Made by a program: the position numbers and the translations under genes. 64,000 bases of DNA. It comes from Ideonella sp. A 288. GTDB taxonomy: Bacteria; Pseudomonadota; Gammaproteobacteria; Burkholderiales; Burkholderiaceae_C. Of the stretch, positions 55,037 to 63,367 are shown piece after piece. Each line of letters starts with the position of its first letter. Positions within the stretch are counted from its first letter, which is position 1. The notes beneath the pieces were generated by a model. The model worked only from the letters and a program-made list of their open reading frames with translations, was not told the origin of the DNA and ran no database searches. The stretch is from positions 1-64,000 of the forward strand of contig NZ_MWLO01000148.1 in the NCBI RefSeq assembly GCF_002198735.1, in the 5' to 3' direction.

Positions 55037-55185
55037 TGGTCCCCCTTGGCCCTGCGGGCCGTCCCCCCGAGGGGGAGCGAGCGCCTCCGGAGCGGCCGAT
55101 CGGCGCTCATTTCGACCCCCTTGGCCCTGCGGGCCGTCCCCCCGAGGGGGAGCGAGCGCCTCCGGAGCGGCCGATCGGCGCTCAT
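55033..55185 (-). repeat. Tandem pair of 75-bp (25-codon) junction elements forming a 50-codon reading frame
   Basis: Two head-to-tail 75-bp copies (55036-55110 and 55111-55185) differ at only two positions. On the minus strand each begins ATGAGCGCC and reads 25 codons without a stop. The first ATG overlaps the stop of the upstream glycosyltransferase (ATGA at 55185-55182). The second copy ends in TGA overlapping the ATG of the downstream GT2 gene (ATGA at 55036-55033). Each copy holds a C-run/G-run hairpin and a GGCCC-TGC-GGGCC stem-loop. The peptide is Arg-rich. Removing both copies would leave the two glycosyltransferase genes joined by a single ATGA overlap. Confidence 0.8.
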
Positions 55186-58100
55186 CGCACGATCTCGCGC
55201 ACCGCGCGGTCGAAGGCGTCGATGCTGCAGTCGCGCGCCACCGCGGCCAGCAGCGCCGCGCGCTGGGCGGTCCACACGCCCTCGTCGCGGTGCAGGCGGA
55301 CGCAGGCCGCCGCGAAGGCTGCCGGGCCGTCGCCCACCTGCACGTCGTCGGCCCAGCCCAGTTGCCGGGCGATCAGCGGCGTGACCACCATGGGCAGGCC
55401 GCGCGAGGCCGCCTCGTGCGCCTTGTGCGGCACCCCGGCGGCATAGCGGGTGGGCACGATGAAGACACGGCGCGCGTCGAAGTAGCCGTCCAGCGCGTGC
55501 ACGCGGCCGTGGATGCGCACCGACCCGCTGGCCATCGCGCGCACCGTGGCGGACTCGCACACCCCCACCACGTCCAGCCGCGCCGCCGCGCCCAGCGCGG
55601 CCTGCACCGTGGGCCACACCTCGCGCAGGAACCACAGCAGGCTGTCGCCGTTGGGGCAGTCGTCGGCGGTGATGGCGCCGACGAACAGGAATCCGCTGCG
55701 CGCACCGAAGTCCGGTGCCGAGGGCTGCGGCGCCAGCGCGTGGCCGAGCACGACCACGTCGGTGCAGCCGGCCTCGCGGTAGTGCCGGGCCTCGTCCTGC
55801 GAGACGGCCACGATGCGCTCGGCATGGCGTGCCAGGGCCAGCTCGTCCTCCAGCATCGCGCGCGCCTTGGCCGGCGGCAGCGGCTGGCCCAGCACACGGG
55901 CCTTCTCGGCCTCGCGCAGCGAGAACAGTGCCTCGGCGTCATACACCAGCCGGGTGCCGGCAAACCAGTCCGGGTGCGAGGCCCGCAGTGCGTCGACCAC
56001 TGCCATGTTGTGCGGGCGGCTGACGAGCATCAGGTCGTGGTGGCCAGCCCGCGCGGCCAGGAAGGCCGTCAACCCGGCCACGCCCTGGTCGAGGATGACC
56101 TCGATGCGCTCGTCCAGCGCCTGGTGCACCTCGTCCCAGCGGCCGTCGGCGAACACCAGCGGGTAGTAGGTGACCGCATGGCCTTCGGCCGCGATGCGGT
56201 TGGCCAGCATGGCCGCGCGCGGGTAGCCGCGGCCCAGCTGCGGGAAGGGCACGCGGTCATCGACGATCAGGATGCGGCGCGCGCCGGGCCGCAGGATCTG
56301 CCGCGCGGCCAGCACCTGGCCGGGCGACGATTCCGGCCGTGCGCTCAGGTAACCCGCATGGCGAGCGACGAAGAGCTCGCGGTTGCGGGCCTGCAGCGCC
56401 ATGGCCCGGCCGCTGCCCACGTCGCTGGCGAACTCGAAATGCTTGATGCGCACCGCAGGGTCGCAGACGATGCGGTGGCCGGCCTCCCACAGGCGCACGC
56501 AGAAGTCGCTTTCCTCGTAGTAGGCGGGCGCGTAGACGTCGTCGAAGCGGCCGAGCCGCTCGAACAGCTCGCGCCGCACCATCAGCAGCGCGCCGGAACA
56601 GTAGTCCACGTCGCGCACGAAGCGATAGGCCGGCGCGTCGGGCGAATCGCCGCGGCCGTAGCCCAGGCAGCTGCCGTCGCGCCAGACGATGCTGCCGGCC
56701 TCCTGCAGGCGGCCGTCCCACAGCAGGATGGGGCCACCGACGGCGCCGACGTCGGGCTCGCGCTCCAGCCGCGCCACCGCGTGGGCCAGCGTGTCGGGCT
56801 CGACCACCGCGTCGTTGTTGAGCAGCAGCAGGTGGCGGCCCTTCGCATGGCCCGCGGCCAGGTTGACGGCGCGCAGGAAGCCCAGGTTCTCGTCCTGCGG
56901 CAGCAGCGTGGCGCCGTCCAGCCGTGCCAGCAGCTGCGGCATGCGGTCGCTCGACGCGTTGTCGACCACCAGCGTCTCGAAGCTCACGCCGCGCGACGCG
57001 GCCAGCGCACGCAGGCACAGCAGGCTCAGCCCCGCCTGGTTGTAGAGCACCACCACCACGCTGACCTGCGGCTCGGCATCGCCCGCCTGGCCGCCCTGGT
57101 GCAGCCGCACACGCTCGTCGCCGGCGAGGAAGGCGCTGAGCTGGGCCTCGGCCTCGGCGCGCACCGCCTCCTTGTCAAGCGTGGGCCCGGTGGGCGCCGC
57201 GGCCACCGGCGCGGCCGCGGCCGCCTGCAGCCAGCGGCCGCCGAAGCCGCTGGTGGCCAGCCAGACCTTGAGCCGCTGCTTCTGCCGGCTGGACAGTGGC
57301 AGCGCCCGCGCGACGCGGCCGACCACCGCACGCGGCGTGACGCGCTGCGCCATCGCCCTGGCCCGGCGCAACGGCTCGGTGATGCGCCAGGACAGCGAGT
57401 GCGTGATCTCGTGGTTCAGCGCCAGTTCGGCGCGCAGCTGGGTCTCGAGGGCGTCGTGCGCACGCTGCAGGTCGCGCAGGCGCTGGTCGCGCTGGTCGAC
57501 CTGATCGCGCAGGCCGCGGGCCTGCCCGTCGAGGGTCTGCACCTCGCCGGCAAGCCGGCGCACCTCCGCCTCCACCTCGGCCCGCTGCTGCTCGAGCGCC
57601 AGGCCCCGGCTGCGCTGCAGCTCACCGAAGGTGGCGATGCGGTCGAGCTGCCCCGCATCGAGTCGCGCCAGCCACTGGCGGTAGATGCGCGCGCGGCCTT
57701 CGGACGCCACCTGCACGTCGGCATGCTCGGACAAGCCCGAATTGCCGACCAGCCGGTAGGTGGCCGACACGCCGGGCAGGTGCACGAACGCGTGGCGGCT
57801 GGCCAGCCGGCGCCAGAAGTCCCAGTCCTCGTACACCGGCAGCGATTCGTCGAAGCGCAGGCCTTCGTCGACGACACTGCGCGCGAACAGCACCGCATGG
57901 ATCGGCAGGTAGTTGGCCAGCCACAGCCGTGTGTCGTCGAAGGGCTCGTCGAGCACGCCGGCCGGCTGGCCCTTGCTGTCGACGAGGCGCACACCCGTGT
58001 AGGCCACCTGGGCCCCTGGGGCCGCGGCCAATGCACCGAGCAGGCGGGCGACGTGGTCGGCGTCGAGCAGGTCGTCGTCGTCGAGGAAGATCAGCCAGCG

Positions 58101-58343
58101 GCCGGCCGCGCTGGCCAGGCCCAGGTTGGCGGCGGCGGCACGGCCGAGTGGTGCACCGCCCTGGTTGATCAGGCGCAGTGTGTGGCGGCCGCAGTGCACG
58201 CCCTGCCCGCTGTGGTGGCCACCGGCCGCGTTGACCACCACCACCTCCAGCCCGTCGGCGGTCTGCGCGGCCACGCTGGCCAGCGCCTGCGCCAGAGAGG
58301 GCCGGTCCATGCTGCGCACCAGGACGCTCACTTCACAGGTCAT
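55182..58343 (-). CDS. Three-domain glycosyltransferase (GT2 - coiled coil - GT2 - GT4)
   Basis: A 1053-residue fusion. Residues 4-220 are a GT2 domain with Ile-Phe-Leu-Asp-Asp-Asp-Asp-Leu. Residues about 244-330 form an Arg/Glu/Gln-rich coiled coil ending in His-Ser-Leu-Ser-Trp-Arg-Ile-Thr-Glu-Pro, a linker common in multi-domain surface-polysaccharide transferases. Residues about 424-650 are a second GT2 (Val-Val-Val-Val-Leu-Tyr-Asn-Gln, Asp-Asn-Ala-Ser-Ser-Asp, Leu-Asn-Asn-Asp). From about 688 a GT4-like domain has Phe-Val-Gly-Ala-Ile and Pro-His-Lys-Ala-His-Glu-Ala. Such proteins can add several sugars in turn. The ATG at 58343 lies one base after the upstream stop. Cytoplasmic, at the membrane face. 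Confidence 0.9.
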   Translation of the reverse strand: MTCEVSVLVRSMDRPSLAQALASVAAQTADGLEVVVVNAAGGHHSGQGVHCGRHTLRLINQGGAPLGRAAAANLGLASAAGRWLIFLDDDDLLDADHVARLLGALAAAPGAQVAYTGVRLVDSKGQPAGVLDEPFDDTRLWLANYLPIHAVLFARSVVDEGLRFDESLPVYEDWDFWRRLASRHAFVHLPGVSATYRLVGNSGLSEHADVQVASEGRARIYRQWLARLDAGQLDRIATFGELQRSRGLALEQQRAEVEAEVRRLAGEVQTLDGQARGLRDQVDQRDQRLRDLQRAHDALETQLRAELALNHEITHSLSWRITEPLRRARAMAQRVTPRAVVGRVARALPLSSRQKQRLKVWLATSGFGGRWLQAAAAAPVAAAPTGPTLDKEAVRAEAEAQLSAFLAGDERVRLHQGGQAGDAEPQVSVVVVLYNQAGLSLLCLRALAASRGVSFETLVVDNASSDRMPQLLARLDGATLLPQDENLGFLRAVNLAAGHAKGRHLLLLNNDAVVEPDTLAHAVARLEREPDVGAVGGPILLWDGRLQEAGSIVWRDGSCLGYGRGDSPDAPAYRFVRDVDYCSGALLMVRRELFERLGRFDDVYAPAYYEESDFCVRLWEAGHRIVCDPAVRIKHFEFASDVGSGRAMALQARNRELFVARHAGYLSARPESSPGQVLAARQILRPGARRILIVDDRVPFPQLGRGYPRAAMLANRIAAEGHAVTYYPLVFADGRWDEVHQALDERIEVILDQGVAGLTAFLAARAGHHDLMLVSRPHNMAVVDALRASHPDWFAGTRLVYDAEALFSLREAEKARVLGQPLPPAKARAMLEDELALARHAERIVAVSQDEARHYREAGCTDVVVLGHALAPQPSAPDFGARSGFLFVGAITADDCPNGDSLLWFLREVWPTVQAALGAAARLDVVGVCESATVRAMASGSVRIHGRVHALDGYFDARRVFIVPTRYAAGVPHKAHEAASRGLPMVVTPLIARQLGWADDVQVGDGPAAFAAACVRLHRDEGVWTAQRAALLAAVARDCSIDAFDRAVREIVR

Positions 58344-58344
58344 G

Positions 58345-60306
58345 TCACGATTCTCGATCACCAGCGGCCCAGCCCGCGGGCCAGTCGAATTGTCGGTCGC
58401 GGCCGGTGCACAGGTAGCCCTCGGCATGGGCCACGCCCAGCAACAGGCCGCGGTGGCGGGCCAGGCCGGCGGTGGCCTCGACATAGGCGCCGCAGGCCAG
58501 CGCGGTGCGGTGCCGGCCCAGCGCGTCGAGCTTGGTGTCGATCACCGCGCCGATGTCCAGCGCGTGGGTGATGGGCAGGGTGCTCCAGGTCTCGTACTCG
58601 CACAGGCGCTGCACGCCGGCGTGCGACAGCGCGGCGCGCCGGGCCGCTGCGGCCACGACACGGTGGTCGCGGTGCAGGTCGACGCGCGAGGGGCACAGCA
58701 CCCAGTCGGGGCCGAAGTCGTTCACCTGCGCCGCCAGGGCCGCGTCGAGGCCGGGCTGCTCGGACAGTGCACCATCGGGAAGGCCCAGCAGCACCGCGTC
58801 GGCCACACCCAGGCGGGTCAGCGCGTCGCGGAACTCCTGCTGGCGCACCTCGCCCGCCCCCGGGGGCAGACCGCCCGCGCCCGAGCCGTCCGACACCAGC
58901 ACCACGCGCACCGCCGCCCCGGCCTGCGACAGCAGCGCCAGTGCGCCGCCGCAGCCGATCGACTCGTCGTCGGGGTGCGGCGCGAACACCAGCACTCGAC
59001 GCGCCTCGGCCAGCGGCAGCGGCTGCGGCAGCACGCACAACGGCGCGTCGGCGGCAAGGCCGGCGGCCTGTGCAGGCGCCGGCGAGGAGGACGGGACTGC
59101 GTGCAGGGCCTCGGCAGCCTGCGACACGCCGGGTGGCCCACGGTAGATCGCCTCGAGGCGCGCCGCCACCTGCGCGGCATCCGGCGCCTGCAGGGCCTGG
59201 CGTCGGCCCGCCTGGCCCTGCACCTGCGCCAGAGCCGGCCGATCGCTCCACTCGCGCAGCGCCTGCACCAGTGCGGGCAGCAGTTCGGCGTCGCCGGTGG
59301 GAAGCCACCGCGCACCCGCGCCGCAGACCTCGGGCACGCCGCCGGCCGCGGTGCACAACGCCGGCAGTCCGGCCGCCAGCGCTTCGAGATTGGCCAGGCC
59401 GAAGGATTCGTTGCGGGTGGTGCTGACGTACACGTCGGCCGCCGCCAAGTAGGGCGCCACGTCGTCGACCTCGCGCACGTCGAGCGTCACCGATGACGAC
59501 GCGACCTCGGGCACCGCCTGCCGCAGTGCCGCGGCATCGCCCGCGCCCAGCACGGTCAGGCGCAACGGCCGGCCCAGGCGCACGCAGGCGCGCAGCAGCG
59601 CCTCGAAGCGCTTGACCGGGTTGAGCCGGCCGATGGCCAGCACCTGCCACTGGTCGGACGTCCACCCCAGGCGCAGCCGCGCCTCGGCGCGGTCGGGCAG
59701 CGACAGCACGGGCCGCGCATGCGGCACCGCATGCCAGTGCGCGGGGGGCTCGGGCAGCGAGAGGTCACGCGCCAGTTGCGCGCGGCCGGCGCGCGTGGGA
59801 CAGACCACCCAGTCGGCGGCGGCCAGCAGGCTGGCTTCGAGCCGGCGGTGCTGTCGCAGCAGCGCCGGCGTGTAGCGCACGCCTTCTTCGCGGATGGCAT
59901 CGGTGTAGCTGCCGAAGCCATGCTCGGTGACGCCCCAGCGCGCCCGCGCGCCCAGCGCCCGGCGTGCCAGGCGGTAGCCCCAGCCGATCCAGGGGTCGTG
60001 CAGGTGCACGGCATCGGCAGCCTCGCGCGCGGCCACCTTGGCGGCCAGCCGGCCCATGTTGAGCCGCTCGATCCAGATCGTGGCGAAGGTCTCGCCCGCG
60101 GGGCCATAAAGTATGCGCAGCCACGACTGCGCGCGGGGCGTCCAGCGGCGCTGCCAGGCGCGCGCGCCATCGCCGAGTTCGTCCTGCGTGAGGTAGCGCA
60201 CCTCGTGGCCGCGAGCCTGCAACGCGCGCACCACGGGATCGAGGCTGCGGCCGATGCCGAAGCGCCGGTCGCTGCCCAACTCGCGCGTGACGTGCAGGAT
60301 GCGCAT
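58345..60306 (-). CDS. Glycosyltransferase family 4 - PIG-L deacetylase fusion
   Basis: A 653-residue two-domain protein. Residues 1-380 are a GT4 enzyme: Ala-Ile-Gly-Arg-Leu-Asn-Pro-Val-Lys-Arg-Phe and Asn-Glu-Ser-Phe-Gly-Leu-Ala-Asn-Leu-Glu-Ala give the donor site. An Ala/Pro linker follows. Residues about 437-640 are a PIG-L/LmbE deacetylase: Ala-Pro-His444-Pro-Asp446-Asp447-Glu and the second metal motif His545-Arg-Asp-His548. PIG-L enzymes remove acetyl from N-acetylglucosamine-type sugars using zinc. The fusion suggests that a sugar is added and then N-deacetylated, or that the two acts are coupled on the same intermediate. The stop lies one base before the next start, indicating tight coupling. 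Confidence 0.92.
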   Translation of the reverse strand: MRILHVTRELGSDRRFGIGRSLDPVVRALQARGHEVRYLTQDELGDGARAWQRRWTPRAQSWLRILYGPAGETFATIWIERLNMGRLAAKVAAREAADAVHLHDPWIGWGYRLARRALGARARWGVTEHGFGSYTDAIREEGVRYTPALLRQHRRLEASLLAAADWVVCPTRAGRAQLARDLSLPEPPAHWHAVPHARPVLSLPDRAEARLRLGWTSDQWQVLAIGRLNPVKRFEALLRACVRLGRPLRLTVLGAGDAAALRQAVPEVASSSVTLDVREVDDVAPYLAAADVYVSTTRNESFGLANLEALAAGLPALCTAAGGVPEVCGAGARWLPTGDAELLPALVQALREWSDRPALAQVQGQAGRRQALQAPDAAQVAARLEAIYRGPPGVSQAAEALHAVPSSSPAPAQAAGLAADAPLCVLPQPLPLAEARRVLVFAPHPDDESIGCGGALALLSQAGAAVRVVLVSDGSGAGGLPPGAGEVRQQEFRDALTRLGVADAVLLGLPDGALSEQPGLDAALAAQVNDFGPDWVLCPSRVDLHRDHRVVAAAARRAALSHAGVQRLCEYETWSTLPITHALDIGAVIDTKLDALGRHRTALACGAYVEATAGLARHRGLLLGVAHAEGYLCTGRDRQFDWPAGWAAGDRES

Positions 60307-60312
60307 GCCGGC

Positions 60313-62094
60313 CTATCGGAAATCGGTGTCGCCGGCCATCAGCAGCCAGCGGCCGCGGTGCGCGTCGGCGTCGGGGCCTGGCGAGTGGGCATTGGCCGGC
60401 ACGCGGATGCCCAACGGGCGCAGGCCGATGTCCTGCGGCGCCAGCGCCTGCATCAGGTGCTGCTGCGACTGCGTGATCCATGCCTCGACCATCGGTGCGC
60501 CCAGCACGGCCGCGCGTTGCCGGGCCACCGCCAGCAGCGCCCCCCAGGCCGCAGGCGGCGCCACCGCGTCCACCCATTCCAGGTGCTGCTCGTGCCGGCG
60601 CAGCACCGCCACGCCGATCGGCCGGCGCGTCAGGCGGCGGCGCAGCAGCCACAGCTCGTAGCGGAAGCGCGGGTGGCCCAGGTAGCGGTGGCGCAGCCAG
60701 GCGGCGTCGCGCACGCCCAGCGTGGCCTGCGGCAGCGCCGCGGCCATGTCGCGCCACAGGCCATCGATCACGGGCACGGCCTCGCCGCCGTCGGCCAGGT
60801 CGGCGGCCTCCAGCGGCTGCGCCACGGTGCCGACACCGGTGCCGGCGGACGAGGCCGGCCAGGCGGCGCAGACCATCTCGTCGACGGCGGTGTACAGGCC
60901 CAGGTGCTCGGCCGCCGCCATCGCGCGGTCGGTCGGGAAGCCGAAGCCGATGCGGTGCGGCTTGCCCCAGCCGATCTGCTCGTCCAGGAAGGTGGCGGTG
61001 GTGCGCTGCAGCGGGCCGCCGCGGGCCAGCGCGGTGCGTGCTCGGGCGTCGACCATCACGTCGCACACCTGGCAGGCCAGCACCGGCTCGCCGTGGAAGA
61101 TCACGCGCCGGCTCAGGCCGCCGTAATGCGACAGCAGTTCGGGTTCGGCGCCGTCGCCGCCCGGCGGCACACGCCCCGGGCGCACCAGTCCGACGGCATG
61201 GCCACGCCCGTCCCCGTACTTCCAGGCCCACTCCTCGGCCGACAGCGGGTGGCCGAAGATGCGCTCGAACAGCGTGCGCACCGCACCAGCCTGCGCGCCG
61301 CCCAGGCGCACCGGCCGGTCGGCCGACGGCTGCTCGCGCTCGAAGCGCAGCAGTGCGTAGCCGTAGACGCCCTCGCGGTACAGCGTCTGGCTGCGGGTGA
61401 GCGCGGCCTCCAGCCCGTCCATCGTGGCGGCGTCCAGCGACAGGTCGGCCATCAGGTCGTCGCGCCGGGCCCGCACGCCGCGCAGCAGGTAGTCGAGCGT
61501 CGGTGCGGCCTGTGCCGACAGCTCGGTGCGGTGCACCAGGCGCCAGCCGTGGCGGGCGGCCAGGTCGCAGAACGCGCCGATCTCGTGCAGGCCGGTGTGC
61601 GCGGCGTCACTGCGCCGCAGCGCGAACTCGTCCATCACCACCAGGTGGGTGCGGCCACCGTGCAGCAGGCGCTCGGCCGCGTCGAACAGCGCCAGCGGAT
61701 CGATGTACTGCGCGCTCTCCTGGAACAGCAGCGCGTCCCACTGGCCGGCTTCGTGGGCAAAGTCTTCCAGCCGCGACTCCATCACCTCGACCAGCGGGCC
61801 GTGGCGGCGGCGCACCTCGGCCACCTGCGCCGCCTCGGGGGTGATGCCCATCGCTCGGTAGCCGGCCGCCGACAGACGGGCCAGCGTGGTGCCCAGGCCG
61901 ATGCCCACCTCGAGCAGCCGGCCCGGTGGCGGCAGGGCCTGCCACAGGTGGCGGCTGGCGCGCTCCTGCGCCTGCAACACGGGTTCGTCGGCCGATTCGA
62001 AGGTGGGGAAGTGCAGGTACTCGACGCGGCCTTCCTGCATCTCGAGCAGGCGGGCGAAGACGTTGAGCGGGAAGGAGAAGTCCTTGACGGTCAT
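60313..62094 (-). CDS. SAM methyltransferase - GNAT acetyltransferase fusion
   Basis: A 593-residue fusion. The N-terminal half has the class I methyltransferase motif Leu-Leu-Glu-Val-Gly-Ile-Gly-Leu-Gly-Thr at 60-69, with Gln-Tyr-Ile-Asp-Pro and Val-Val-Met-Asp-Glu further on. From about 275 a GNAT-like domain resembles those of exopolysaccharide clusters: Trp-Ala-Trp-Lys-Tyr, Ser-His-Tyr-Gly-Gly-Leu-Ser-Arg-Arg, Val-Cys-Asp-Val-Met-Val, and Gly-Phe-Gly-Phe-Pro-Thr-Asp-Arg-Ala. It would methylate and acylate a sugar or chain end; substrates are inferred only. The ATG overlaps the upstream wzt stop by four bases (ATGA). In Wzm/Wzt systems chain-end methylation can stop elongation and be read by Wzt, which fits this placement. 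Confidence 0.85.
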   Translation of the reverse strand: MTVKDFSFPLNVFARLLEMQEGRVEYLHFPTFESADEPVLQAQERASRHLWQALPPPGRLLEVGIGLGTTLARLSAAGYRAMGITPEAAQVAEVRRRHGPLVEVMESRLEDFAHEAGQWDALLFQESAQYIDPLALFDAAERLLHGGRTHLVVMDEFALRRSDAAHTGLHEIGAFCDLAARHGWRLVHRTELSAQAAPTLDYLLRGVRARRDDLMADLSLDAATMDGLEAALTRSQTLYREGVYGYALLRFEREQPSADRPVRLGGAQAGAVRTLFERIFGHPLSAEEWAWKYGDGRGHAVGLVRPGRVPPGGDGAEPELLSHYGGLSRRVIFHGEPVLACQVCDVMVDARARTALARGGPLQRTTATFLDEQIGWGKPHRIGFGFPTDRAMAAAEHLGLYTAVDEMVCAAWPASSAGTGVGTVAQPLEAADLADGGEAVPVIDGLWRDMAAALPQATLGVRDAAWLRHRYLGHPRFRYELWLLRRRLTRRPIGVAVLRRHEQHLEWVDAVAPPAAWGALLAVARQRAAVLGAPMVEAWITQSQQHLMQALAPQDIGLRPLGIRVPANAHSPGPDADAHRGRWLLMAGDTDFR

Positions 62095-63362
62095 TCGGGG
62101 GATCCGACTTGCCAGTGGTGCGGCAGGGCGACGACGCCCTGCTGCACGTCGTGCTGCACCACGTCGAGCGTGATCGCGTGCTCGGCGGCGGCGTAGAGGT
62201 TGATGGCGCGGTCGCACAGCACGTAGGCCGACAGCGTGTAGCGGCCCTTGAGCAGCGGCAGCGCCGGGATGCACAGCGTGGCCTCGACGCGCCCGGCGGC
62301 GTCGCGCGGCAGCGTGATGCCGTCGAGCCAGGTGCCGGCACTGCTGAGGGTGCGGCCGTCGGGGCCGTGCAGGGTGATGCCCAGCGTCGGGCAGGGGATG
62401 GTGGGGTCGCTGCGGAAAGCAACACGCACGGTGAGCGCATCGCGCCGGCTGTGCAGCGGCGCGCCGTCGTCGGTCGGCGACAGCCGCTCGAAGCAGTCGA
62501 TGGTGGCGGCGGCCGAGGCCAGCGGCGGGCGCCGCACCAGGGCCTCGTCGCCGCCGTCCGGGCCGCCGCCTGCGGTGCCGTCGGCCGCGATGCTGCCACC
62601 GTCCGCCGCCCCGGCGCCGCGCGCGGCGGCGAGGAAGGCGTCGTAGGCCACCACGGCCTGCGAGGCCGGGCCATCGAAGCGCACGCGGCCGTCTTCCAGC
62701 CAGATGGCGCGCGGGCACAAGGACTCCACCTGGAACATCGAGTGCGAGCAGAACAGCAGCGTGGCACCCCGTTCCTTCAGCGCCATGATGCGCTCGAAGG
62801 ACTTGCGGGCGAACTCGCCGTCACCCACCGACAGCGCCTCGTCGATGACCAGGATGTCGGGCTCGACGCTGGTGGCCATCGAGAAGGCCAGGCGCACGAA
62901 CATGCCGCTGGAATAGCTGCGCACCGGCTGGTCGATGTACTCGCCGATGCCGGCGAAATCGACGATGCCGGGCAGGCGACGCTCGATGTCGGCGGCGCTG
63001 ATGCCCAGCAACGGGCCGTTCAGGCGCACGTTCTCGCGCCCGGTGAGCTCGGGGTTGAAGCCGGCACCGAGTTCGAGCAGCGCCGCGATGCGGCCCTTGA
63101 CCCGGCGGGTGCCGCGGCTGGGCTGCAGCACGCCGCAGATCACCTGCAGCAGCGTGGACTTGCCCGCGCCGTTGCGGCCGATCACGCCGATGGCCTCGCC
63201 GCGGCGCACGCGCAGGTCCACACCATGCAGTGCGTGGTGCTGCGGGCCGTGGTCTTCGCCGCCGGCCAGTTGCTGCCACAGGCGGCGCCACGGACGGGAC
63301 TCGAGCGAGTAGCTCTTGTCCAGGCCGCACAGGTCGATCACCACGTCGTCGTCGCCGGCCAT
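62091..63362 (-). CDS. wzt: Polysaccharide ABC exporter ATPase (Wzt)
   Basis: A 423-residue ABC ATPase. Walker A is Gly-Arg-Asn-Gly-Ala-Gly-Lys-Ser-Thr at 62-70, the signature Tyr-Ser-Ser-Gly-Met, Walker B Ile-Leu-Val-Ile-Asp-Glu-Ala-Leu, and the switch His in Cys-Ser-His-Ser-Met. Glu-Leu-Gly-Ala-Gly-Phe-Asn-Pro-Glu-Leu-Thr-Gly is typical of O-antigen/teichoic acid exporters. Residues from about 285 form a C-terminal beta domain like the Wzt carbohydrate-binding domain that recognises the modified chain end. It powers export of the finished polysaccharide from the cytoplasm. It starts 5 bases after the permease stop. Confidence 0.94.
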   Translation of the reverse strand: MAGDDDVVIDLCGLDKSYSLESRPWRRLWQQLAGGEDHGPQHHALHGVDLRVRRGEAIGVIGRNGAGKSTLLQVICGVLQPSRGTRRVKGRIAALLELGAGFNPELTGRENVRLNGPLLGISAADIERRLPGIVDFAGIGEYIDQPVRSYSSGMFVRLAFSMATSVEPDILVIDEALSVGDGEFARKSFERIMALKERGATLLFCSHSMFQVESLCPRAIWLEDGRVRFDGPASQAVVAYDAFLAAARGAGAADGGSIAADGTAGGGPDGGDEALVRRPPLASAAATIDCFERLSPTDDGAPLHSRRDALTVRVAFRSDPTIPCPTLGITLHGPDGRTLSSAGTWLDGITLPRDAAGRVEATLCIPALPLLKGRYTLSAYVLCDRAINLYAAAEHAITLDVVQHDVQQGVVALPHHWQVGSPE

Positions 63363-63367
63363 CGTCG

